Shown here piece by piece: positions 1 through 6,677 of a DNA stretch of 8,677 nt. The notes below the pieces were generated by a model, which saw only the letters and a program-made list of their open reading frames with translations, made no database searches and had not been told where the DNA came from. This DNA is from an uncultured Trueperaceae bacterium (lineage in GTDB: Bacteria > Deinococcota > Deinococci > Deinococcales > Trueperaceae). Both the position numbers and the translations under genes were made by a program. Within the stretch, counting starts at the first letter, position 1. Every line of letters starts with the position of its first letter. The stretch is taken from positions 1 to 8,677 of the forward strand of contig CALCHY010000191.1 of assembly GCA_937907415.1 (NCBI GenBank), in the 5' to 3' direction.

Positions 1-94
1 CAACGGACGAGTCGACACCACCAGACATGGCGGCCAGCACCTTGACTGGCGTGACTGTTGGGGCGGTTGGTGAGGGCAGCGTCGAAGTGCTCAC
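1..94 (-). CDS. mnmA: MnmA, tRNA-specific 2-thiouridylase, N-terminal fragment (cut by window edge)
   Basis: Reading the minus strand from GTG at 94-92 gives 31 codons that run off the left edge. Residues 18-31 read KVLAAMSGGVDSSV, with the PP-loop ATP-binding motif SGGVDSS. This spacing from the N-terminus and the flanking AMSGGVDSSV are typical of MnmA, which uses ATP and persulfide sulfur to make 2-thiouridine at the wobble position of tRNAs for Lys, Glu and Gln in the cytoplasm. The first 17 residues (Ser/Thr/Pro-rich) are not family-conserved. The GTG at 94 was chosen because a TACAAT box lies 8 nt upstream; no Shine-Dalgarno sequence is seen for it or for the only other in-frame candidate, GTG at 40. 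Other PP-loop enzymes (LarE, GuaA, ThiI) share SGGVDSS but fit less well. The catalytic cysteines lie outside the window. Confidence 0.85.
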   Translation of the reverse strand, partial: MSTSTLPSPTAPTVTPVKVLAAMSGGVDSSV

Positions 95-102
95 AGCAGC
101 CG

Positions 103-108
103 ATTGTA
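103..108 (-). promoter_or_regulatory. -10 box TACAAT for mnmA (probably leaderless)
   Basis: On the minus strand TACAAT differs from the TATAAT consensus by one base and ends 8 nt before the mnmA GTG. Transcription would then start at or next to the start codon, giving a leaderless mRNA, which agrees with the absence of a Shine-Dalgarno sequence. A second hexamer, TACACT (109-114), abuts it upstream. No TTGACA-like -35 box is seen at the usual distance. Confidence 0.5.
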
Positions 109-223
109 AGTGTAGTGGCGGCGGGTGGCGGGCGCCGAGGTTACCGAGGCAAGCTAAGGGCGAGTCGGAGTGAGAGCAGAGAACTTCACTGCCACCCACC
201 GCGTGCCAGCCGACACTAAGTGA

Positions 224-346
224 TGGCAAGCGAGTTCGAGCTGCGTTATTGCCCTCAACTCCGCTCGCCGTGAAGTCGAAGAAGCCACCGCGGCGCTCGA
301 CGCCGCGTACGCGCTCTACAACCAGGCGCAGAGCGGCACCCGGTGA
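224..346 (+). pseudogene. Coding-like fragment without a start, possible gene remnant
   Basis: The frame ending at TGA 344-346 is open back to TGA 221-223 and has no ATG, GTG or TTG. From 251 it encodes about 31 residues rich in Ala, Glu and Arg (ALNSARREVEEATAAL, then DAAYALYNQAQSGTR), which look like a charged amphipathic helix. Codon use resembles the real genes here: 26 of 31 third positions are G or C and first positions are purine-rich. ATG 223 in another frame begins MASEFELRY. A +1 shift near 250 would join the two into a smooth peptide of about 40 residues. It may be a frameshifted small gene, the tail of a decayed gene, or chance. I do not recognise the family. A terminator-like hairpin follows at 396-418. 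Confidence 0.3.
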
Positions 347-395
347 CGGTTGCTGCGCGCATTCTTCGTACGCGGTCGCCTCGCTCCCTATAGAC

Positions 396-418
396 AAAGT
401 GGGGCTGAGCCTCCCTTT
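396..418 (+). terminator. Weak terminator-like hairpin
   Basis: The arm AAAGTGGGGC (396-405) pairs with GCCTCCCTTT (409-418) around the loop TGA. There are eight Watson-Crick pairs, one G-T wobble and one T-C mismatch. The A/T ends make it roughly symmetrical, but the T-run is only three bases, so termination would be inefficient. It lies 50 nt after the stop of the coding-like fragment and just before the lapA promoter, where a terminator insulating the lapA-recJ unit would be expected. Confidence 0.35.
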
Positions 419-425
419 ACTCGAG

Positions 426-443
426 CCCGATAGTAGAATCGGG
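426..443 (+). promoter_or_regulatory. Promoter of lapA-recJ: TAGAAT -10 box inside an inverted repeat
   Basis: TAGAAT at 434-439 is a good -10 hexamer. It starts 23 nt before the lapA ATG, so the transcript leader would be about 10 nt, just long enough to contain the Shine-Dalgarno sequence. The box is overlapped by a perfect 6-bp inverted repeat, CCCGAT (426-431) and ATCGGG (438-443), spaced by 6 nt. That geometry could form an operator blocking the polymerase, or the repeat may be chance. No clear TTGACA-like -35 box is seen. Confidence 0.45.
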
Positions 444-446
444 TCT
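433..446 (+). repeat. Promoter-block repeat, copy 1 (GTAGAATCGGGTCT)
   Basis: This 14-nt block matches 8581-8594 on the same strand at 13 of 14 positions (G versus T at the tenth base). It contains the TAGAAT -10 box and the discriminator up to the expected transcription start. The likeness goes beyond the hexamer itself and suggests that both sites are promoters of one class. Confidence 0.45.
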
Positions 447-451
447 GGAGG
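447..451 (+). promoter_or_regulatory. Shine-Dalgarno sequence GGAGG of lapA
   Basis: GGAGG is followed by 5 nt (TGCCC) and then ATG at 457. It decides the start: the in-frame GTG at 451 overlaps this site and so cannot be the initiation codon. It is the only strong Shine-Dalgarno sequence at a gene start in the window. Confidence 0.75.
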
Positions 452-456
452 TGCCC

Positions 457-870
457 ATGAAGAGCGTCCGAATCGTTCGGGTCATCCTGCTCCTGGCGTT
501 GATCGCCTACCTGTGGCTCTTCCACAGTGCCAATCGGGTGCAGGTCGAACTCCCGATCCTCAACTACTTCTTGCCGCCCTTACCGGTGGCGTACGTGTTG
601 GCCGTAGCCCTCGTGCTCGCCTGGGCGGTCGGTTTCATCCCGGCTAACCTGCGCGCCTGGCGCCGTGGTCGCGAACTCACGAAACTCCGCGCCCGCCTGG
701 CCGAGTGGGAGGGCACGAGCCAGCCGCCATTGCAAGTGCGGCCGCCGAGCCCAACCCAACACCCTGGCCCGCGCACTACCTACGTGGCGCCAGAACCAGA
801 CGTGCCGGTCATACCGGACCGCGGTAGCCCGTATCATGCGCCCGACGCAACTGACGACGAAGCCGGTTGA
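457..870 (+). CDS. LapA-domain (DUF1049) small inner-membrane protein
   Basis: A 137-residue protein starting at ATG 457 behind a good Shine-Dalgarno sequence. Two hydrophobic helices (about residues 6-24 and 42-63) flank a short loop with SANRVQVELPIL, the pattern of the LapA/DUF1049 family: Phe/His-Ser-x-Asn before a beta-like segment, then a second helix ending in a Gly and a basic stretch. A charged, coiled-coil-like segment follows (RRGRELTKLRARLAEWE, 69-85), then a Pro-rich, probably disordered acidic tail (86-137). By analogy both ends face the cytoplasm. E. coli LapA works with LapB in lipopolysaccharide assembly, but many bacteria carry the domain without that pathway, so the role here is open. 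The stop overlaps recJ by one base. From memory, Bacillus subtilis yrvD, a protein of this family, also precedes recJ, so the pairing may be ancient. Confidence 0.8.
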   Translation: MKSVRIVRVILLLALIAYLWLFHSANRVQVELPILNYFLPPLPVAYVLAVALVLAWAVGFIPANLRAWRRGRELTKLRARLAEWEGTSQPPLQVRPPSPTQHPGPRTTYVAPEPDVPVIPDRGSPYHAPDATDDEAG

Positions 871-3071
871 TGCCAACTGGCGTACCTGAAGCGCAGTGGT
901 CCGTGCGGCCACCGGCGCCGCCGAGCGCCGTCGCGGCACTAAGCCGCGCTTTGCAGGTTCCACCTGCCCTGGCCGCGCTTCTCTGGTCTAGGGGCCTGCG
1001 CGATGAGGCGCCTGACCACCTCGCTCCAGCCCTCGCGCTCAGCCCCAACCCCGCCTTGGTGGAGGCCGCCAAGCGGCTGGCCGCGGCGGTGCGGAGCGGC
1101 AAACGCATCTTGGTGCACGGGGACTACGACGCAGACGGCATCAGCGGCACCGCCGTCCTCTACCTCGGCCTGCAAGAGCTTGGCGCAGACGTCGCCGCCT
1201 TCATCCCCGACCGCCTCACGGACGGTTACGGCGTGGCCATGCAGCGCGTGCCTGAGCACATCGCCCGTGCCGACCTCTTCATCACGGTCGACTGTGGGGT
1301 CACGAACCTATCAGAGATCGCGGCGTTGCAAGCCGCTGGCGTGGAGGTCATCGTCACCGACCACCACACGCCTGGTGGCGCACTGCCTGACTGCCTCGTG
1401 GTTCACCCCGGGCTCTCCCCCGCCGCTCGGCACGGATTGCCTGAGCTGACCGGCGCGGGCGTGGCCTTCCACCTCCTGTGGGCGTTGCACACGGAACTCG
1501 GTAAGGAGGCCCCGCTCGAGTACGCCGACCTCGCGACCATCGGCACCATCGCGGACGTAGCGCCGTTGTTGGGCGAGAACCGCGCCCTCATCCGCGAGGG
1601 ACTGGCGCGCCTTGCCGACTCACGCTGGCCTGGACTGCGCGCCAGCGTGGCGCAAGCGCGCCTCAGCGCACCGATCGACGCGCGCAGCGTGGCGTTCGTG
1701 CTTGCGCCGCGACTGAACGCAGCGGGCCGGCTTGGCGAAGCCGACATCGGGCTCGAGCTACTCACCACGCGCTCCGAGCGGCGCGCCGCCGAACTAGCCA
1801 TCTACTTAGACGCCCGCAACGGCGAACGCCGCCAGATCCAGGACGCCATGTACGAGTCCGCGCTGCTCAAAGCCGACCCGGAGGCGCCAGCCATCGTGCT
1901 CGAGGACCCAAGTTGGCACCCAGGGGTGATGGGCATCGTGGCTAGCAAGCTCCTCGAGCGTTACTACCTGCCCGTGTTCATCGCGGCGGCGGGTAAGGGC
2001 AGCGTGCGCTCGACGCCCGGCATCTCGGCCGTCGAGGGCCTCCGTGCGGCCGCCCCTCACCTGCTGCGCTTCGGCGGTCACCGCCAGGCTGCTGGTTTTG
2101 CGCTCGACATGGCGAACTTCGCGGGGTTCCGCGACGCCATCCACGCTTTCGCCGCGCAGCACCCGCGGCCGGTTCCCACGGTCGTAACCGACGCGGTGAT
2201 CGGTGCAGACGAGGTCAATGACGGGCTCTACCGCGCCATCCTCGACCTCGAACCGTTCGGGGAGGGCCACCCGGCGCCGTTCTTCGCGCTGACGGACAGG
2301 CTCGACGCCGCCCGCGCCGTCGGGCAGGGCGGCAACACGCTGCAACTGCGCATCGGCGGAGTCAAGGGCGTGGCATGGCGCATGGGCGACCTCGCAACCA
2401 GCTTGCCGATCGGTGAGAGTGTGAACGCCGCCGTGGAACTGGTGGAGAACGAGTTCCGCGACAAGCGCACGCTGGAGTTCCGCGCCGCTGGCGTGCGCCC
2501 GGCCGCCCCGCTGCCGCTCGCGCCCGAGGTCGAGGTGAACGGCGCCACGGCCCAGGTCGTGGCGGCTAACGTGCGCCGCTCGGGTGCTGGCCGCGTGGTC
2601 GACGACCTCGGTCCGGATCCGGTAGCTACTTTAGAGGGGCTCGCGCGGCAGCAGGCTCCCACGGTGCTTGCCCTCACCCCAGCGGCCGTTCACGAGCTCG
2701 AGCGTGAGGCGCGCGACTACCCGACGGTGGCTGAGGTGCGGCGCGAGCTCGTCGCGCGGAGGCGCGCGGCGCCATCGCCGTTCCTAGAACCGAAGGCCGG
2801 GCGCATCTTGGCAGCACTGCGGGAGCTCGGCACGTTGGACGCCAACGACCGGCCGCTGAGGCTGCCAGCGGGTACGCGCCTCTCCCCCTACGAGTCGCCA
2901 GCGCTCATGGCTGGCTTGGTGCGGCGCTACCAGTTGCGCACCTTCGTGCACGCCTACCGGCACCTAGATGAAGACGCCCTGGCCGTAACGATCATGCGGT
3001 TGTTCGGCGACGCGCCCGCATCCACGGCAGGGCCGACCGAGGCGGAGCGCGTGCCACACGCCATATACTGA
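870..3071 (+). CDS. recJ: Single-stranded-DNA-specific exonuclease RecJ
   Basis: A 733-residue DHH-family nuclease that degrades single-stranded DNA 5' to 3' in RecF-pathway recombination, break resection and mismatch or base-excision repair. Visible motifs: HGDYDADG (83-90), VDCG (140-143), TDHH (163-166), TIADVAPL with metal-ligand Asp229, LNAAGRLG (282-289) and the DHHA1 motif GGHRQAAGF (402-410). The metal-binding aspartates and histidines are all present. An OB-fold-like region follows to about 545, then a long C-terminal region (about 551-733). Deinococcus radiodurans RecJ also has an extra C-terminal domain, reported to contact HerA; E. coli RecJ lacks it. The start is ATG 870-872, which overlaps the lapA stop (TGATG), so translation is probably coupled. 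An upstream TTG at 867 is in frame but less likely. No frameshift is seen. Confidence 0.95.
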   Translation: MPTGVPEAQWSVRPPAPPSAVAALSRALQVPPALAALLWSRGLRDEAPDHLAPALALSPNPALVEAAKRLAAAVRSGKRILVHGDYDADGISGTAVLYLGLQELGADVAAFIPDRLTDGYGVAMQRVPEHIARADLFITVDCGVTNLSEIAALQAAGVEVIVTDHHTPGGALPDCLVVHPGLSPAARHGLPELTGAGVAFHLLWALHTELGKEAPLEYADLATIGTIADVAPLLGENRALIREGLARLADSRWPGLRASVAQARLSAPIDARSVAFVLAPRLNAAGRLGEADIGLELLTTRSERRAAELAIYLDARNGERRQIQDAMYESALLKADPEAPAIVLEDPSWHPGVMGIVASKLLERYYLPVFIAAAGKGSVRSTPGISAVEGLRAAAPHLLRFGGHRQAAGFALDMANFAGFRDAIHAFAAQHPRPVPTVVTDAVIGADEVNDGLYRAILDLEPFGEGHPAPFFALTDRLDAARAVGQGGNTLQLRIGGVKGVAWRMGDLATSLPIGESVNAAVELVENEFRDKRTLEFRAAGVRPAAPLPLAPEVEVNGATAQVVAANVRRSGAGRVVDDLGPDPVATLEGLARQQAPTVLALTPAAVHELEREARDYPTVAEVRRELVARRRAAPSPFLEPKAGRILAALRELGTLDANDRPLRLPAGTRLSPYESPALMAGLVRRYQLRTFVHAYRHLDEDALAVTIMRLFGDAPASTAGPTEAERVPHAIY
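3064..3069 (+). promoter_or_regulatory. -10 box TATACT inside the recJ end, for the dehydrogenase
   Basis: TATACT differs from TATAAT by one base and overlaps the last codons and the stop of recJ. It is followed by 6 nt and then GTG 3076, which has no Shine-Dalgarno sequence. The spacing predicts leaderless transcription of the dehydrogenase, separate from or in addition to read-through from recJ. No -35 match is seen about 17 nt upstream. Confidence 0.5.
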
Positions 3072-3075
3072 GCGC

Positions 3076-6018
3076 GTGGCAGTCTCAAGCACGCAGCGCA
3101 CGGGCCTAAGGCCCCACCTAGCCAACCCAGCAAGCGCGGACGTGGCGGCCGAACTCGAGCGGCGCCTGCGCGCGACCGTGAAGGGCGAGGTGCGTTTCGA
3201 CGCCCGCGCCAGGGCGCTTTACGCCACCGACGCCAGCCCTTACCGCATGGGCCCGGTCGGGGTGGTCGTGCCGCGCGACGAGGCAGACGTGAAAGCCGCC
3301 GTCAAGGCCGCGCACGACCTCAAGGTGCCCGTCCTGGCGCGAGGCGGCGGAACGAGCCTGGCCGGCCAGACGGTGGCCGCCGCCCTCGTGATCGACATGT
3401 CGAAGCACCTCACTGAGCTGATCGAACTGAACGCCGCCGAACGCTGGGTGCGGGTGCGGCCCGGGCTCGTCCGCGACCAGTTGAACGCCAAGCTCGCCGC
3501 GCACGGGCTGCAGTTCACGCCTGACGTGGCCACGACTGACCGCGCGAACGTCGGCGGCATGGTGGCGAACAACTCGGCTGGCACGCGTTCGATCAAGTAC
3601 GGCAAGAGCGTCGACCAAGTGATCGCGCTGCGCGTGCTTCTTATGGACGGCACGGAGCTCGAACTCTCACCCAAGAGTGGCGCTGAACTGCAGGCGAAGC
3701 TGGCGGCCACGGGCCGCGAAGGCGACATCTACCGTGCCGTGATGCGGATGGTCACCGATCACGCAGGCGAGATCGCAGCGCGGTACCCCAAGGTCATGCG
3801 CCGCGTGGGCGGTTACAACCTCGATGAGCTGACCGACGCGGGCGGTGAGGGGCAGCGCCCCTTCAACCTCGCCAAGGTCGTTAGCGGCAGCGAGGGCACG
3901 CTGGCCGTCATCTTGGAGCTCAAGCTGGCACTGCACCCCGTGCCGCAGCGGCGCCTCATCAGCATGGTGCACTTTACGTCCCTAACGAAGGCGTTCGAGG
4001 CGGTCAAGTTCATCAACCGCCATGGGCCGTCCGCGGTGGAGATCATTGACCGCGACCTGATCGTGCTGGGCCGCAGCAACCCCAGCATGGCGCCCATGAT
4101 GAGCTGGGTGCTAGGCGACCCGGAGGCCGTGCTGCTGGTCGAGTTCGACGGCGCGGACCTCGCGGAGTGCCGCGCCGCGCTGGCGCACATGGAAGCAGAC
4201 ACGGATGTCGCTGGCTTGGCGTACGACGCCTACGTGGCGGAGGACCCGAAGCAGCAGAAGGAGATCGCCGACTTCCGCCGCGACGGCCTCGGCATCTACG
4301 CCACCATGCCTGGCGCGGCCAAGCCCACCCCGTTCATAGAAGACGCCGCCATACCCGTAGAGCACCTGGCGCAGTACATCCCCGAAGTGATCGCAGTGTG
4401 CGAACGCCACGGCACGCGCGCCGTGTTCTACGCCCACGCCTCCGTGGGGGTCATCCACGTGCGCCCGCTCATCGACCTCAAAGAACAGGTCGGGCTGGCG
4501 CAGTTCCAGGCGATCAGCGAGGAAGTCTTCGAGCTCGTCGTCAAGTACGGCGGTTCGTGGAGCGGCGAGCACGGTGACGGCCTCATTCGCTCGTACCAGA
4601 ACCGCCGGTTGTTCGGAGACGTCTTGTACCAAGACTTCGTCGAGCTCAAGCGCGCCTTCGACCCCGACTGGCTGCTCAACCCAGGCAAGATCGTGGAAGC
4701 GCCCGCCATGACGGAGAACCTCCGTTACGGCACCGACTACCCCAGCGTCGAACTCCCCACGGTGTTCGACTTCTCTGAGCAGGGCGGCTTCCTCGGCGCC
4801 GTGGAGGCGTGCACCGGCGTCGGCGCCTGCCGCAAGGTGGGGGCTGGCACCATGTGCCCGTCTTACATGGGCACGCGCGACGAGGACCACTCCACCCGCG
4901 GTCGCGCCAACGTGCTGCGCGAGGCGCTAACGGGCGGGCTGCCAGGCGGCGTGACGAGCAAGGACGTCTACGAGGTCCTCGACCTGTGCCTCGAGTGCAA
5001 GGCCTGCAAGTCGGAGTGCCCGAGCCGGGTAGACATGGCGAAGCTGAAATACGAGTGGTTGCAGCATTATTACGACGAGCACGGCACGCCACTCTCCGCC
5101 CGCGCCATGGGCAACGTCGGGCGCGTCGCGCCGCTCGCGCAGGCGCTGGCGCCGGTCTCCAACTTCTTCCTCCCGCTCCGGCCCGTGCGTTGGCTCCTGA
5201 GCAAGGCCGTGGGCGTAGACGAGCGCCGCATGCTGCCGCGCTACGCCGCGCAACGCTTCGACACCTGGTTCCGCCGCCGCCCGCGGCCCGCGCCGGGTGC
5301 GCTTGGCCCCGTGGCGCTCTTCGCTGACACGTGGACGATGTTCAACCAGCCGGAGACGGGCCGCGCCGCCGTTGCGGTGCTCGAGCGCATCGGCTACCAG
5401 GTCGAGCTCGTGCCTTACGGCTGCTGCGGCCGCCCGCAGGTCAGCAAGGGCCTAGTGCGTGAGGCGCAGCGCATGGCGCGCGAGAACGTCAAGACGCTTC
5501 ACGAGTACGTGGCGCGCGGCGTGCCCGTCGTCGGGCTCGAGCCTAGTTGCGTAGCCGCCTTCACCGACGACTACCCCGACCTGGCGCCTAGCCCCGAGAC
5601 GACCGCCGTGGCCAAGAACGTGCGCATGCTAGAGGAGTTCCTCGCCAAAGAGTGGACGCGCGGACGCTTCAAACCCGAGAACGTGTTCCACAAGGGCGCA
5701 GGCGCCGTGCAGTTCCACGGACACTGCCAGCAGAAGTCCGTCCTACCCGTCAGCGCCAGCGCCAGCCGCACCGTCCTCGAATGGGTGAGCAGCGAAGTCA
5801 AGGTGCTCGACGCCGGCTGCTGCGGCATGGCCGGCTCCTTCGGCTACGCCCACCACGACCTCAGCCTCACCATCGGCGAGCAACGCCTCTTCCCCGCCGT
5901 CCGCGAACACCAAGGCACCACCGCCGCCCCCGGTTTCAGCTGCCGCCACCAGATCGTCGACGGCACCGGCAAGAAGGCAGCGCACCCCGTCGAGGTGCTG
6001 GCGGCGAACCTGATGTGA
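3076..6018 (+). CDS. FAD-linked and 4Fe-4S D-2-hydroxyacid dehydrogenase, YdiJ-like
   Basis: A 980-residue fusion. Residues about 35-290 are an FAD_binding_4 (VAO-type) domain with RGGGTSLAGQT (89-99) and NVGGMVANNSAGTRS (158-172). About 291-545 is the FAD-oxidase C-terminal domain, with likely metal ligands His454, His461 and Glu498 (in SGEHGDG, 496-502). Two ferredoxin-type cysteine sets follow: Cys579, Cys585, Cys594 and CLECKACKSECP (638-649). Last come two CCG modules of the GlpC/heterodisulfide-reductase type, with Cys783-784, Cys825, Cys884 and Cys915-916. This architecture matches E. coli YdiJ (about 1000 residues), reported to oxidise D-2-hydroxyglutarate. D-lactate or glycolate are alternative substrates that cannot be excluded. 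Electrons would pass from FAD through the clusters to a quinone or other carrier. There is no signal peptide or transmembrane helix. The start is GTG 3076, 4 nt after the recJ stop. Confidence 0.85.
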   Translation: MAVSSTQRTGLRPHLANPASADVAAELERRLRATVKGEVRFDARARALYATDASPYRMGPVGVVVPRDEADVKAAVKAAHDLKVPVLARGGGTSLAGQTVAAALVIDMSKHLTELIELNAAERWVRVRPGLVRDQLNAKLAAHGLQFTPDVATTDRANVGGMVANNSAGTRSIKYGKSVDQVIALRVLLMDGTELELSPKSGAELQAKLAATGREGDIYRAVMRMVTDHAGEIAARYPKVMRRVGGYNLDELTDAGGEGQRPFNLAKVVSGSEGTLAVILELKLALHPVPQRRLISMVHFTSLTKAFEAVKFINRHGPSAVEIIDRDLIVLGRSNPSMAPMMSWVLGDPEAVLLVEFDGADLAECRAALAHMEADTDVAGLAYDAYVAEDPKQQKEIADFRRDGLGIYATMPGAAKPTPFIEDAAIPVEHLAQYIPEVIAVCERHGTRAVFYAHASVGVIHVRPLIDLKEQVGLAQFQAISEEVFELVVKYGGSWSGEHGDGLIRSYQNRRLFGDVLYQDFVELKRAFDPDWLLNPGKIVEAPAMTENLRYGTDYPSVELPTVFDFSEQGGFLGAVEACTGVGACRKVGAGTMCPSYMGTRDEDHSTRGRANVLREALTGGLPGGVTSKDVYEVLDLCLECKACKSECPSRVDMAKLKYEWLQHYYDEHGTPLSARAMGNVGRVAPLAQALAPVSNFFLPLRPVRWLLSKAVGVDERRMLPRYAAQRFDTWFRRRPRPAPGALGPVALFADTWTMFNQPETGRAAVAVLERIGYQVELVPYGCCGRPQVSKGLVREAQRMARENVKTLHEYVARGVPVVGLEPSCVAAFTDDYPDLAPSPETTAVAKNVRMLEEFLAKEWTRGRFKPENVFHKGAGAVQFHGHCQQKSVLPVSASASRTVLEWVSSEVKVLDAGCCGMAGSFGYAHHDLSLTIGEQRLFPAVREHQGTTAAPGFSCRHQIVDGTGKKAAHPVEVLAANLM

Positions 6019-6060
6019 GTGGCGGACGCCCGCCAGGCCGCAGTACCTGAGCGCGAAGGA

Positions 6061-6066
6061 TATCGT
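6061..6066 (+). promoter_or_regulatory. Possible -10 box TATCGT before the acetyltransferase
   Basis: TATCGT fits the loose TANNNT pattern and ends 6 nt before ATG 6073, the same spacing as at 3064-3076. It is a weak match to TATAAT. A purine-rich GAAGGA (6055-6060) just before it might instead act as a Shine-Dalgarno sequence, but its 12-nt spacing to the ATG is long. Confidence 0.25.
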
Positions 6067-6072
6067 CGTGCC

Positions 6073-6654
6073 ATGAACGCCCCACGGCCGACCCCACCCC
6101 ACATCCCCGAACTCATCGTCACCGACCGCCTCGAGCTACGGGCTCCGCGCCTGGAGCACGTCCCAGCGCTCACGGCCGCCGTGCGCGCCTCGCTGCCTGA
6201 ACTGAAACCGTGGATGCCGTGGGCCACCGACGACTACGGCGAAGCCGTGTGTGAGCAGGGCGTGCGCCAGGCCATCGCCGCGTTCGCGCTGCGCGAAGAC
6301 CTCCGCTACCACCTGTTCGACAGGGCCACCGGCGAACTCATCGGCTCCACCGGCTACCACCGGATCAAGTGGGACGTGCCGCGCATGGAGATAGGGTACT
6401 GGCTGCTGAGCAGCAAGACGGGCAACGGCTACGTCACCGAGGCGACCAGGGAGTTGGCGCGCCGCGCCTTCGCGGAGTTGGGCGCGCAGCGCGTCGAGCT
6501 CCGCTGTGACGACCGCAACCTCGCCAGCGCCGCCGTGGCGCAACGTTGCGGTTTCGAGTTGGACGGCGTGTTGCAGCACTACGTGCGCGGCACCGACGGC
6601 AGCCTGCGCGCTGAGCGCATCTACAGCCTCACTACCGTCTCGGGGCTTCGGTAG
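6073..6654 (+). CDS. GNAT family N-acetyltransferase, RimJ/RimL-like
   Basis: A 193-residue protein with the features of RimJ/RimL-type GNAT enzymes, which move an acetyl group from acetyl-CoA to an amine such as a protein N-terminus, amino acid or small molecule. Seen: TDRLELRAP (17-25, usual first strand), LKPWMPWA (44-51), GELIGSTGYH (87-96), MEIGYWL (105-111), the acetyl-CoA loop KTGNGYVTEA (115-124) and DDRNLASAAVAQRCGF (146-161), which corresponds to the family's N-x-x-S-x-x-x-x-x-x-x-GF. The substrate cannot be told from sequence. ATG 6073 was chosen because it leaves a normal N-terminus and has a TANNNT box. GTG 6019, directly abutting the previous stop, would add 18 residues and is possible if the gene is read through from the dehydrogenase. 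It converges with argS, 23 nt away, with no terminator hairpin between them. Confidence 0.85.
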   Translation: MNAPRPTPPHIPELIVTDRLELRAPRLEHVPALTAAVRASLPELKPWMPWATDDYGEAVCEQGVRQAIAAFALREDLRYHLFDRATGELIGSTGYHRIKWDVPRMEIGYWLLSSKTGNGYVTEATRELARRAFAELGAQRVELRCDDRNLASAAVAQRCGFELDGVLQHYVRGTDGSLRAERIYSLTTVSGLR

Positions 6655-6677
6655 GCGCCCTCAACTCGATCCCGCGT

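Noticed and set aside
120..250. Possible tRNA, riboswitch or T-box in the mnmA-lapA gap
   Set aside because: No cloverleaf, T-box core or other conserved RNA signature was found. CACCCACCGCG at about 193-203 resembles part of the T-box core only loosely and in the wrong context.
412..417. CTTTAC region as a -35 box for the lapA promoter
   Set aside because: The nearest T-rich hexamer (TTTACT, 416-421) is only 12 nt from the -10 box, too short for a normal spacer.
249..647. Plus-strand open frame of 132 codons starting at TTG 249
   Set aside because: It overlaps the better supported lapA gene in another frame, has no Shine-Dalgarno sequence, and its product is a low-complexity Arg/Pro/Ser chain typical of high-GC shadow frames.
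4111..4890. Minus-strand open frame of 259 codons opposite the dehydrogenase
   Set aside because: It lies wholly inside a gene with clear motifs. Its product is rich in Val, Ala, Arg and His with no family motif, as expected of an antisense shadow in GC-rich coding DNA.
6655..6677. Terminator between the convergent acetyltransferase and argS genes
   Set aside because: The 23-nt gap has no stem of useful length and no T-run on either strand.
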